From: an uncultured beta proteobacterium
Lineage (GTDB): Bacteria > Pseudomonadota > Gammaproteobacteria > Burkholderiales > Rhodocyclaceae
NCBI GenBank assembly: GCA_903910495.1
Contig: CAIVZW010000558.1
Coordinates: 1-14,988 of the forward strand
Length of the DNA: 14,988 nucleotides
Direction: 5' to 3'
Positions 1 to 7,900 of the stretch are shown here, one piece after another (positions within the stretch are counted from its first letter, which is position 1; every line of letters begins with the position of its first letter). Position numbers and translations under genes: made by a program. The notes below the pieces were generated by a model. It was not told the origin of the DNA, made no database searches, and saw only the letters and a list, made by a program, of their open reading frames with translations.

Positions 1-20
1 AACTCCTTGATTGTCGTCAT
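1..20 (-). CDS. Possible 5' end of a gene leaving the window
   Basis: Read on the minus strand, an ATG at 20–18 is followed by ACG ACA ATC AAG GAG (MTTIKE...). It is preceded by AGGA about six bases upstream, a good ribosome-binding site. Only six codons are visible, so the product cannot be named. It would lie downstream of, and in the same direction as, the REC–GGDEF gene ending at 180. The call rests only on the start codon and ribosome-binding site. Confidence 0.35.
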
Positions 21-70
21 AAAATATCCTGCGAGTACGGACTACCTGCACTGATGGAGACTAACGAGCA

Positions 71-84
71 TGACTTTGAAGTCA
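71..84. repeat. Small perfect palindrome TGACTT-TG-AAGTCA
   Basis: Six-base arms at 71–76 and 79–84 are separated by two bases. The site lies about 50 bases upstream of the putative minus-strand start at 20, a position compatible with an operator. I do not recognise the regulator, and a palindrome this short can arise by chance. Confidence 0.3.
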
Positions 85-112
85 TCCCGAACGATGAAAG
101 CCATGTCCGTTT

Positions 113-150
113 CCCTCACCCCCGACCCCTCTCCCAAAGGGCGAGGGGAG
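113..150. repeat. REP-like extragenic palindrome
   Basis: CCCCTCTCCC (126–135) and GGGCGAGGGG (139–148) form an imperfect hairpin with an AAA loop and one mismatch, preceded by CCCTCACCCCCGA. This C-rich/G-rich element occurs dispersed in many proteobacterial genomes. When translated it gives the familiar spurious peptide PHPRPLSQRARG. It sits 30 bases beyond the stop of the minus-strand REC–GGDEF gene, where it could act as a 3' mRNA stabiliser or weak terminator. There is no clear T-tract. Confidence 0.7.
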
Positions 151-179
151 GTTCGAGAGTCGCTGGCGCGACTTTCACC

Positions 180-1322
180 TTAGCTTTGCCCGACGTCTTT
201 TGCCTTCTGCGTCGGGTCAGGCATGCATTTTTCAATATCTGCAATAAGCAGACCCAGCTTGAAATCCCGTTCCAGCAATTTCAGCAAGGGCAGTATCTGA
301 CTGCCGAGTGCCGCCAGATGCGGCAAGACTTCACTCTCATGCCCCGACCTGATCAGGTCGAGGGCATGATCGATCCCCGGCACCACGGTTTCGGTCGCCG
401 GCGGCACAGCGCAGGCGACGACCCGGTTGCCGCCCGACTGCTGCGCCATTTTCAGACGCGCACCCGCCAGTTCGATCAGTGCACCGGCAGAGCTCACTCC
501 ATCCACCGGACTGTTGCTGACACCGATACTCAAGGACAAGTTCAAACGCTGGCCGTGCGCCGCAATATTCGCCACCTGAATGGCCTCGCGCAGACGATTG
601 CCAAAAGACTCGCAGGCGGGATAGGACGTACCCGGTGAAATGACCGCCAGTTGGCTGCCGGCAAAGTGTCCCAGGCTGTCCTCTTTGCGGATCTTGCCGA
701 CCAGCATGACGGTAAAACGCTCTTGCAGCTGGTTCACCACCTCCTCACCGTACTCTTCACGCAAGGCGCCGATATTATCGAAACCCAGCACCATGGCGCT
801 GACTTCGCTATCGTGACGCAGGGCGTTCGACATCGCCTGTACGGCCTGCAGCTCGATGTATTTACGGGTAAACAACCCCGTTTCCGGGTTCTGGACATGC
901 TGCTGAAGATTGTCTTTGAGCTGGTTCTGCGCCTGCGCAAGCCTGAGCAGAGAATCGATACGCGCCAGCAACTCGACTCCGGCCGTACCCCGGCTGACGA
1001 AGTCGGACGCGCCGTGCGCCTTGGCCCGCTCCAGAGCCTCGTCGTTATCGCCGGAAATCATCAGCATCGGCATCTGGCAAAGCCGCGACAGGCGCGAAGA
1101 GCGCACGCGGATCAGCAGGCCATCGCCGTCGAGCACCGGCAGCGAGAGCGAGCAGATCACCAGTTTGATCGACTGATCAAGAACCAGCACCTGCCAGGCC
1201 GACTCGCCATCGGCCTCCTCACGAAAGTCGTAGAGTTCACGGATGTGCTTGCTGATCATCGCGCGCACCATGCGCGATTCATCGACAATCAGAATTCGCG
1301 GCAATGGGTTAGTGGTTTCCAT
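180..1322 (-). CDS. Degenerate receiver–GGDEF protein, likely non-catalytic c-di-GMP effector
   Basis: 380 aa, cytoplasmic, with no membrane segment. Residues about 8–125 are a CheY-like receiver. The usual phospho-acceptor Asp is Ser58 (CSLSLP in place of xDxxMP) and the conserved Lys before the usual Pro is Arg111, so phosphorylation is unlikely. Residues about 145–305 have the GGDEF fold (TGLFTRKYI near 148–156, LSIGVS at 264–269). The signature GGDEF reads AGSQL at 221–225, the first metal Asp is Gly180 and the substrate-binding Asp is Asn197, so cyclase activity should be absent. The product-binding I-site RxxD (R212–D215) keeps its normal spacing of six residues from the motif. A C-terminal tail (310–380) is unassigned. 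The start is chosen because the receiver fold begins at residue 9; the ribosome-binding site is weak (GAGTG). It lies 13 nt after the reductase gene, so the two are probably co-transcribed. The fold is well supported; the effector role is inferred. Confidence 0.9.
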   Translation of the reverse strand: METTNPLPRILIVDESRMVRAMISKHIRELYDFREEADGESAWQVLVLDQSIKLVICSLSLPVLDGDGLLIRVRSSRLSRLCQMPMLMISGDNDEALERAKAHGASDFVSRGTAGVELLARIDSLLRLAQAQNQLKDNLQQHVQNPETGLFTRKYIELQAVQAMSNALRHDSEVSAMVLGFDNIGALREEYGEEVVNQLQERFTVMLVGKIRKEDSLGHFAGSQLAVISPGTSYPACESFGNRLREAIQVANIAAHGQRLNLSLSIGVSNSPVDGVSSAGALIELAGARLKMAQQSGGNRVVACAVPPATETVVPGIDHALDLIRSGHESEVLPHLAALGSQILPLLKLLERDFKLGLLIADIEKCMPDPTQKAKDVGQS

Positions 1323-1335
1323 GCGTCACTCAGTT

Positions 1336-2331
1336 TTAGGTACCGGCCAGTTCAACAACGACTCGACCGCGCGCCTTGCCTTTCAGGAAACTGTCGAACA
1401 CGCCCGGCAGGTCCTCAAAACCGATCGTATGCGTCATTTCAAGCAGGTGCCGGGGACGCAGGTCGCTGCCAAGACGCTGCCAGACGAGCTTGCGGTAATG
1501 GCTGGCAACATGCACGGATTCGATGCCGAGCAGGCTCACCCCGCGCAGGATGAAGGGCATCACTGTCGTATTGAACGAAGGATTCTCAGCCAGACCGATG
1601 CTGGCAATCGTTCCGAAGGGCTTCATCGTGCTGGCCATCCAGGCCAGCACGTCGCCGCCGAGGTTATCCACGGCACCTGCCCACAGCGCCTTGTCGAGCG
1701 GCCGGATACGCGACAGATCAAGCGTCGAACGGAACATCACGTCGGTCGCGCCCAGGCGCTTGAGGTAATCGAATTCGGCTTCCTTGCCGGTCAGCGCCGT
1801 GACCTGATAGCCGCGCCCGGCGAGCATATCCACCGCCAGTCCGCCTACTCCGCCAGTGGCCCCGCTGACGACGACAGGGCCGTTTCCCGGCACCAGACCA
1901 TTTTCCTCCATGCGTATAGTCGCCAGTGCAGCCGTAAAACCGGCCGTACCCAAAGCGATCGCTTCAAGCAGGGAAAACCCATCAGGCAAAGGGATCACCC
2001 AGTCGGCGGGTACGCGGGCAAACTCGGCATAACCGCCGTGGTGGGCTATTCCGACATCGAAGCCGGTGACCACCACCGGATCACCGGCCTTGAACCGCGG
2101 ATCCGAACTCTTATCGACGACCCCGGAGAAATCGATGCCGCCGACACAGGGAAAACGGCGGATGATGCGCCCCGTACCGGTCGCCGCCAGGGCATCCTTG
2201 TAGTTGACGCTGGCATAAGCCACCCTGATGGTCACCTCGCCGGCGTCAAGCCGGGATTCGTCCAGGCTGACAAAACTGCTGCGCGTCCTGCCTTCCACTT
2301 CTTCAATCAGAAAAGCCTTGAAGGGGGTCAT
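1336..2331 (-). CDS. acuI: Acrylyl-CoA reductase (NADPH), YhdH/AcuI family
   Basis: 331 aa, the normal length for the YhdH/YhfP branch of the medium-chain dehydrogenase/reductase superfamily. The family reduces acryloyl-CoA to propionyl-CoA with NADPH, detoxifying a reactive intermediate of 3-hydroxypropionate or DMSP metabolism. Visible landmarks are the N-terminal GroES-like part with SVNYKDALAATG (41–52), GGIDFSG (64–70), and the dinucleotide-binding loop SGATGGVGG (156–164). The zinc-binding cysteines of true alcohol dehydrogenases are missing, as expected. The start at 2331 (MTPFKAF) is preferred over an upstream in-frame ATG at 2418: it matches the family N-terminus and has AGAGGA about ten bases upstream. 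It is the first gene of a probable two-gene operon with the REC–GGDEF gene. The family is certain; the physiological substrate is inferred. Confidence 0.92.
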   Translation of the reverse strand: MTPFKAFLIEEVEGRTRSSFVSLDESRLDAGEVTIRVAYASVNYKDALAATGTGRIIRRFPCVGGIDFSGVVDKSSDPRFKAGDPVVVTGFDVGIAHHGGYAEFARVPADWVIPLPDGFSLLEAIALGTAGFTAALATIRMEENGLVPGNGPVVVSGATGGVGGLAVDMLAGRGYQVTALTGKEAEFDYLKRLGATDVMFRSTLDLSRIRPLDKALWAGAVDNLGGDVLAWMASTMKPFGTIASIGLAENPSFNTTVMPFILRGVSLLGIESVHVASHYRKLVWQRLGSDLRPRHLLEMTHTIGFEDLPGVFDSFLKGKARGRVVVELAGT

Positions 2332-2431
2332 GGGGGAATTCCTCTCTGCAACAAAACATTGTGGCCATGGCACTCGACTCATTCCTGCTGCCGGCATGGA
2401 AGAGGCCGGCCAGAACAACTCGCATTAAACG

Positions 2432-2437
2432 ATTATA
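2432..2437 (-). promoter_or_regulatory. Putative promoter (-10) for the acuI operon
   Basis: The minus strand carries a perfect TATAAT at 2437–2432 in an AT-rich stretch. No convincing -35 hexamer is seen at 16–18 bp. TG lies two bases before the hexamer, close to an extended -10. Transcription would begin near 2425 and give a leader of roughly 95 nt before the ATG at 2331. Confidence 0.45.
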
Positions 2438-2525
2438 AGCATATTACCTACAAAACCCGCTGGCCAGCGCCAATCTGTCAATCCGAGCACAATAAAACAA
2501 TTAATCATGCGGTTACGCAAGTTAC

Positions 2526-2536
2526 ACAAGACTTGT
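2526..2536. repeat. Short palindrome ACAAG-A-CTTGT in the divergent promoter region
   Basis: Five-base arms around a central A lie between the acuI promoter and the peptidase promoter. The position suits an operator controlling either or both divergent units, but the symmetry is short and no regulator is recognisable. The rest of the 2332–2598 spacer is AT-rich and holds no gene I can support. Confidence 0.25.
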
Positions 2537-2561
2537 ACGAAGAATAAAACCCGGACAAAGG

Positions 2562-2590
2562 TTTACACCCGGTACTTTTTCTTTTAGATT
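2562..2590 (+). promoter_or_regulatory. Putative sigma-70 promoter for the NlpC/P60 gene
   Basis: TTTACA (2562–2567, 5/6 to consensus) is followed by exactly 17 bases and TAGATT (2585–2590, 4/6). The expected transcription start falls about 7 bases downstream, essentially on the ATG at 2599, implying a leaderless or near-leaderless transcript. Confidence 0.45.
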
Positions 2591-2598
2591 GCCGCCCC

Positions 2599-3111
2599 AT
2601 GACGTGTAATAAATTCATCACAATCGTGTTCTGTGCTGCTGCAATTGCCCTTTCCGGCATTGGCGCCGCACAGGCCAGCGAACAACAACAAACGCTCAGC
2701 GAGGAACCCTCGCTGTTCGAGCGTTACACGAGCAGCGCACAGGATCTGATTCTTAAAGGCCTGGAGCTTGTCGGCATCAACTATCGCCGGGGTGGCACCA
2801 ATCCCGACAGCGGACTCGACTGCAGCGGCTTTGTTCAACTGGTCTTCAAGGACGCGGTCGGCCGGCTGCTGCCGAGAACCGCCAAGGAACAGAGTCAGGT
2901 TGGCGATGTCGTCAACAAGAACGAACTCAAGCCGGGGGATCTCGTCTTCTTCAATACCATGCGTCGTGCCTTCTCGCACGTCGGCATCTATCTGGGCGAC
3001 AACCGTTTTCTGCACGCTCCGCGTAGCGGCTCGGAAGTCCGTGTCGAGGACATGAGCCAGGGCTACTGGGTCAAACGCTACAACGGAGCGCGGCGCGTCG
3101 TCGAACGCTGA
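2599..3111 (+). CDS. Exported NlpC/P60-family cysteine peptidase (peptidoglycan hydrolase)
   Basis: 170 aa. Residues 1–26 form a signal peptide (hydrophobic core FITIVFCAAAIAL, cleavage after AQA), so the protein should act in the periplasm. There is no lipobox. The rest is a compact NlpC/P60 (C40) domain: nucleophile Cys75 in LDCSGFVQ, PRTAKEQ, GDLVFFNT at 113–120, catalytic His127 in SHVGIYLGD, and third polar residue His139 in FLHAP. The family cleaves D-Glu–diaminopimelate bonds in peptidoglycan stem peptides (MepS/Spr-like endopeptidases). No stop-free upstream start exists in this frame after the TAA at 2545, so ATG 2599 is the likely start, yet no Shine–Dalgarno sequence precedes it (bases GCCGCCCC). 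It appears to be monocistronic, with its own promoter and a strong terminator. The exact bond cleaved cannot be told from the sequence. Confidence 0.93.
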   Translation: MTCNKFITIVFCAAAIALSGIGAAQASEQQQTLSEEPSLFERYTSSAQDLILKGLELVGINYRRGGTNPDSGLDCSGFVQLVFKDAVGRLLPRTAKEQSQVGDVVNKNELKPGDLVFFNTMRRAFSHVGIYLGDNRFLHAPRSGSEVRVEDMSQGYWVKRYNGARRVVER

Positions 3112-3131
3112 GATCGCTGCATTGCCGCGGC

Positions 3132-3156
3132 AAGGACGCTGAAGCGTCCTTTTTTA
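3132..3156 (+). terminator. Rho-independent terminator after the NlpC/P60 gene
   Basis: A perfect 8-bp stem AAGGACGC / GCGTCCTT (3132–3139 and 3144–3151) has a TGAA tetraloop and ends in a run of T to 3155. It lies 20 bases after the stop codon and separates the peptidase gene from aat. Confidence 0.9.
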
Positions 3157-3183
3157 TTGGCGAGGAACTGAAGAGATCTCGCA

Positions 3184-3212
3184 TATACAGGACTTAACAG
3201 ACTGGCTATCAT
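3184..3212 (+). promoter_or_regulatory. Possible promoter for aat–bpt
   Basis: TATACA (3184–3189, 4/6) and TATCAT (3207–3212, 5/6) are separated by 17 bases, just after the terminator. The predicted start near 3219 would give a leader of about 36 nt. This is the only reasonable pair in the 3157–3254 gap. Confidence 0.4.
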
Positions 3213-3254
3213 TCTGCCAGCCTTCCCGGCGCAAAACCCGCACGGCACACAGCG

Positions 3255-3962
3255 ATGATCCCCTGGATTGAAAACGTCGACCGCTTTCCACCGCTCGAAC
3301 TCGCGCTCAGCGAACCGAACGGCCTGCTCTGCGCGGGCGGCGACCTTTCTCCCCGACGCATCATCCAGGCCTATCGTCACGGCATCTTCCCCTGGTATTC
3401 GGCCGATGAACCCATCCTCTGGTGGAGTCCCGACCCGCGCATGGTGCTCGTTCCATGCGAATTCAGGATTTCACGCTCCCTGCGCCGGACATTGCGTCAG
3501 GGCCACTACCGGATCAGGCTCGACAAGCATTTCCCGGCGCTTATCCGGGCCTGTGCAAGAACGCGGCGCAAGGGTCAGAGCGGCACATGGATTAGCGCCG
3601 AGATGCAGGCAGCCTACTGCGCCCTGTTCGAACTTGGCTTCGCCCATTCGGTCGAAACCTGGAGGGACGACCAACTGGTAGGTGGCCTCTATGGTCTGGC
3701 CATCGGAAAAATGTTCTACGGAGAATCAATGTTCTCGCACGCACCCGACGCCTCGAAGATCGCCATCGCCCACCTCGCGCGCTACCTCGATGTGCAGGGT
3801 TTCGGCCTGATCGACTGCCAGATGAACACGCCGCATCTTGCCTCGCTCGGCGCGCGCGAAATACCGCGCAGCGAATTCATGGTCCGCCTGCAGGAACTGA
3901 CGGCTATTGCCCCGCTCGCTGGCCGCTGGCCCACCGAAGGCGCAAGCTGGGACTGGGACTAG
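3255..3962 (+). CDS. aat: Leucyl/phenylalanyl-tRNA–protein transferase
   Basis: 235 aa, the usual size for Aat. The cytoplasmic enzyme transfers Leu or Phe from aminoacyl-tRNA to proteins with N-terminal Lys or Arg, creating a primary N-degron for ClpS/ClpAP. Family landmarks in order are [14 protein letters not shown] (20–33), GIFPWYS (43–49), [10 protein letters not shown] (56–65), SVETW (132–136), FYGESMFS (154–161) and DCQ (187–189). Glu157 and Gln189 correspond to the catalytic pair Glu156/Gln188 described for the E. coli enzyme. The start MIPWIEN fits the betaproteobacterial N-terminus, although the ribosome-binding site is weak. It lies 10 nt upstream of bpt, the second leucyl-transferase of the same pathway, in a clear two-gene operon. 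Confidence 0.97.
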   Translation: MIPWIENVDRFPPLELALSEPNGLLCAGGDLSPRRIIQAYRHGIFPWYSADEPILWWSPDPRMVLVPCEFRISRSLRRTLRQGHYRIRLDKHFPALIRACARTRRKGQSGTWISAEMQAAYCALFELGFAHSVETWRDDQLVGGLYGLAIGKMFYGESMFSHAPDASKIAIAHLARYLDVQGFGLIDCQMNTPHLASLGAREIPRSEFMVRLQELTAIAPLAGRWPTEGASWDWD

Positions 3963-3972
3963 GACACAGCAG

Positions 3973-4728
3973 ATGTCGCGCCTCAACGATTCTGAACTGC
4001 CCTTCTCGCTGTTGCAGTTCTACCGAACGGCAACCTATCCGTGCAGCTACCTGCCGGGCGAACGGGCCCTTTCGGAAGTAGCCACACCGCCCCATCTGAT
4101 CAGTACCGAAGTCTATGGCGAACTGGTGCGCAGCGGTTTCCGGCGCAGCGGTATTTTCACCTACCGGCCCGACTGCGAGCAATGCCATGCCTGCGTTCCG
4201 GTGCGTCTGCCGATCGAACGTTTTGCGCCCAGCCGCAGCCAGCGGCGCTGTCTCAGGACACACGCCGCACTGCACGCCCGCGAACTCCCGCTGAGGTATG
4301 TCGACGAACATTATCTGCTCTACCAGCGCTATCAGGCATCGAGGCATGCCGGCGGCGGCATGGACCAGGACAGTCACGAACAGTACTCACACTTCCTGCT
4401 GCAAAGTCGCATCGACAGCCGGCTGATCGAATTCACCGAGAACGGCGTGCTGCGCATGGTGAGCATCATCGACGTGCTGAACGATGGCCTCTCCTCGGTC
4501 TATACCTTCTACGACCCGGATTGTGCAGGAAGCAGCTTCGGCACCTTCAATATCCTCTGGCAGATCGCCCAGTGCGCCGACAACACGCTGCCTTACCTCT
4601 ATCTGGGCTACTGGATTCGCGAGGCGCACAAGATGGCCTACAAGGCCAGATTCCGGCCAATCGAAGGACTGATTGATGGCGCATGGCGCGAGCTCGATGC
4701 CGCCGACGCCAGTATCGGTTGCCGGTAA
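3973..4728 (+). CDS. bpt: Aspartate/glutamate leucyltransferase (Bpt, ATE-like)
   Basis: 251 aa. Bpt transfers Leu from leucyl-tRNA to proteins with N-terminal Asp or Glu, feeding them to the ClpS/ClpAP N-degron pathway; it is the bacterial relative of eukaryotic arginyltransferase ATE1. The ATE N-terminal domain shows [10 protein letters not shown] (21–30) and [22 protein letters not shown] (55–76), with Cys24 and the cluster Cys68/Cys71/Cys74. The C-terminal domain follows, with YTFYDPD and the [19 protein letters not shown] block typical of the family. ATG 3973 is chosen over an upstream in-frame TTG at 3907: the family begins about here ([17 protein letters not shown]) and AGGA at 3961–3964 is well spaced. 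It is translated from the aat transcript. Many betaproteobacteria have pyrD next; here a sensor kinase follows instead. Confidence 0.96.
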   Translation: MSRLNDSELPFSLLQFYRTATYPCSYLPGERALSEVATPPHLISTEVYGELVRSGFRRSGIFTYRPDCEQCHACVPVRLPIERFAPSRSQRRCLRTHAALHARELPLRYVDEHYLLYQRYQASRHAGGGMDQDSHEQYSHFLLQSRIDSRLIEFTENGVLRMVSIIDVLNDGLSSVYTFYDPDCAGSSFGTFNILWQIAQCADNTLPYLYLGYWIREAHKMAYKARFRPIEGLIDGAWRELDAADASIGCR

Positions 4729-4761
4729 TTCAGAGACTTTCCACACAGCCTGCAGACTGCA

Positions 4762-4804
4762 TCAAATGGCGATCCATGCTACCCATGCCGCGATCACCAT
4801 TTGA
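4762..4804. repeat. 13-bp inverted repeat with a 17-nt loop between bpt and the kinase gene
   Basis: TCAAATGGCGATC (4762–4774) and GATCACCATTTGA (4792–4804) are reverse complements with a single mismatch, separated by 17 bases. It begins 33 bases after the bpt stop. No T-run follows, so it is not a standard intrinsic terminator; an mRNA 3'-end structure or operator is possible. The remainder of 4729–4951 contains a perfect 10-bp palindrome GCTTGCAAGC (4915–4924) and no gene or clear promoter. Confidence 0.6.
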
Positions 4805-4951
4805 CGCGCCTCCCAGAGCATCGGTCAAACACCAGCCGACACCCCGAAAAGCCCTCAAAAAACAACCCTCGCCACGCAAGCAGAGTAATATTGTGCTGAT
4901 TAAAAACGAGTCTGGCTTGCAAGCAATAAAGCTTAAAGGATGAGATACAGA

Positions 4952-7900
4952 ATGACTTCGACCATCTTGTTCCGGCATTCGCTAAAAGCTAGAATCACGT
5001 TCGCCACGTTGGGGCTCTTTGTGGCCAGCCTGTGGGCGCTATCGTTCTATACCAGCCGGATGTTGCGCCAGGACATGGAGCGCCTGCTCGGCGAGCAGCA
5101 GTTCTCGACGGTGACCATGGTGGCCGCACATGTCGATCGCGAACTGGATCAGCGGCTCAAGTCACTGGAAAAAATTGCCGAAGAAATCACACCGGCGCTG
5201 ATGAGCAATCCGGCCGCGCTGCAAACCCTGCTTGAACATCGCCCGATTTTTCAAACGCTGTTTAACGCGGGCGCCACGGTCCACAACACCGAGGGCACAG
5301 GCCTCGCTGACTTCCCCTCGATTGGCCGGGTCGGTGTCAACTACATAGAGCGCAGCTCTGTTGCCGCCGCGCTCGCAGAGGGAAAATCGAGCATCAGTCG
5401 GCCGGAAATCGGCAAAAGACTGGGCAAGCCGGCTCTCCTGATGTCGGCTCCCATTCGCGACACACAGGGCAAGATTATCGGGGCGCTCTCCGGTTCAACC
5501 AACCTGGTTAAAGACAATTTCCTCGACCAGCTTGTCGATAACCCTTATGGCAAAACCGGCGGCTATGTGCTGATCGCACCACAGCACAAGCTTGTTGTCA
5601 CTGGCACCGACAAGAGCCGCGTCATGACAAAGTTGCCAGATCCGGGGATTAATCCATTGCTTGACCGATACGTGCAAGGCTACGAGGGTTCTGGTTCTAT
5701 CGTGGATTCTCGTGGTTTTGAAGTGTTGTCGGCAGCGAAACAGATTCCCGTCGCAGGCTGGTTGCTTGTCGTCCGGATTCCTACCGAAGAAGCCTTTGCC
5801 CCGATCCGCGACATGCAGCGGCGCATGCTTCTGGCCACACTCATCCTGACCCTGCTGGCGGGGTGGCTGGGCTGGTGGCTATTGAAGCGCCAGTTATCGC
5901 CGCTCTTCGATGCCGCAAAGGTACTGGCCGACCTGTCAGAAACCGACCAGCCTGCGCACGTCCTTCCCATCACCCGACAGGACGAAATCGGCCATCTGAT
6001 CGGCGGTTTTAATCGCCTGCTGGATACTCTGGGCCAACGGGAAGCGGCTTTGCGAGAGCGCGAAGAAAACCTGGCCATCACGCTGCACTCCATTGGCGAT
6101 GCCGTTATCGCCACCGATGGGCAAGGACACATCACACGCATGAACCCGACAGCCGAGCGCCTGACCGGCTGGCCGCTGGCGGATGCGCGCGAACGCCCGC
6201 TTGCCGAGGTGTTCCGCATCGTCAACGCCGACACCCGTAACACCGTGACCGACCCGGTGCAAGGGGTGATGGCACACGGCGAGGTGGTTGGCCTGGCCAA
6301 TCACACCGTCTTGCTGGCGCGCGACGATCAGGAATACCAGATTGCCGACAGCGCCGCGCCGATCCGCAATGCCGCCGGCGACATCGTTGGCGTGGTGCTG
6401 GTGTTCAGCGATGTCACGGAAAAATATGCGACGGAAAAAGCGCTCCAGCAAGAACAGCATTTTTCAAAGCTCGTCATCGACAATCTCCCTGGAATTTTTT
6501 ACCTCTATACCTACCCTGAATGCCGGCTGGTTCTCTGGAACAAACAGCATGAATCACTTTTAGGCTACAACAGCGAAGAGATGAAAGGCCGTCATGTGAC
6601 GGACTGGCATCTACCTGAAGCCAGGGAGGCCGTTTTAGACGCCATAGATCAGGTGATGAAAGTTGGTGAGAATTCAATCGAGGCATCACTGCTGACAAAA
6701 GATGGCCGCCGTGTGCCCTTCTCCCTTTCCGGCGTCAGATTCGAGGTACAGAATCAATCCTACTTCATGGGAATGGGAACCGACATCAGCGCCCGCAAAG
6801 AGGCAGAGGCGGCCCTGCTCGACAGCCATGATGCCCTGCAAAGCATTCTGAATACCACGCAGGACGGTTTCATTCTCTCAGATATCCAGGGCCGACTGCT
6901 CGACGTCAACCCGGCCTACTGCCGGCTGTCTGCTTACACACGCGAAGAACTGCTCGGCATGACCATCGCCGAGCTGGACGCAACGAGAAATGCCACCGAA
7001 ATCGCCGGGCTCATGCAGCGCCTCATGGTGAGTGGCAGCGAGCTGTTTGAATCCTCGCACCGTCGTAAAGACGGATCGATCTGGCAGGTCGAAGTCAGTG
7101 TTACCTACCGTGCCGCAGTTGGCGGAGAATACCTCATATTCCTGCGCGACATCACTGACCGCAAATGGGCTGCGGAACAGCTCGAAAAACGCATCGCGGC
7201 ACTGACCCAGCCGCTCTCGGGCGAGGCGATTGCACTTGAAGACCTGTTCCAGCGTGAAGAAATCCAGCGCATCCAGGACAATTTTGCGGCCGCCACGGGC
7301 GTAGCATCCATCATAACCCGCCCGGATGGTACACCCTTCACCCGACCAAGCAACTTCACAAGATTGTGCAATGAAATCATCCGCAAGACCGAAATAGGCT
7401 GTGCCAACTGCTTTAAATCCGATGCGCTCATCGGACGCTACCACCCGGACGGCCCCATTGTGCAGCGCTGCCTGAGTGGCGGACTCTGGGATGCCGGAAC
7501 CAGCATTACCGTTGGCGGCCATCATGTCGCCAACTGGCTGATCGGGCAGGTGCGCGACGAAACCCAGAGCGAAGATAGCATGCGCGACTACGCACGCCAG
7601 ATCGGAGCGGATGAAGCGGCCTTCATGCAAGCTTTTCTGGCCGTACCCGCCATGTCGAACGAGCACTTTGAACAGATTGCCACGGCCCTGTTCACTCTGT
7701 CGAATCAGATATCAACCACGGCTTATCAGAACATACTGCAAGCGCGTTCGATCACCGAGCGCAAGCAGGTGGAAGCGTCGCTTGCCGAATCGAGGACCCT
7801 TCTCCTGAAAATCATCGACACCGTACCGGCACGCATTTTCTGGAAGGATCGCGGCTTACACTATCTGGGATGCAATACGGTTTTTGCCAAGGATGCGGGC

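Noticed and set aside
54..638. 194-aa plus-strand open frame starting METNEHDF
   Set aside because: It runs through the REP element (giving PHPRPLSQRARG) and then antisense to the REC–GGDEF gene. It has no ribosome-binding site or recognisable domain.
651..1553. 300-aa plus-strand open frame
   Set aside because: It is antisense to the REC–GGDEF and acuI genes, is His/Arg/Gln-rich as expected of a shadow of GC-rich coding DNA, and has no homology signature.
2332..2418. 29-residue N-terminal extension of the AcuI protein
   Set aside because: The family starts at MTPFKAF. A good ribosome-binding site precedes ATG 2331, and the extension has no conserved features.
1243..2547. 434-aa plus-strand open frame opposite acuI
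   Set aside because: It is exactly antisense to a well-conserved reductase gene and extends into the divergent promoter region. No domain is visible.
4683..4943. 86-aa plus-strand open frame bridging bpt and the kinase
   Set aside because: It starts inside bpt, has low-complexity Pro/Arg/Lys content and no ribosome-binding site, and overlaps the 13-bp inverted repeat.
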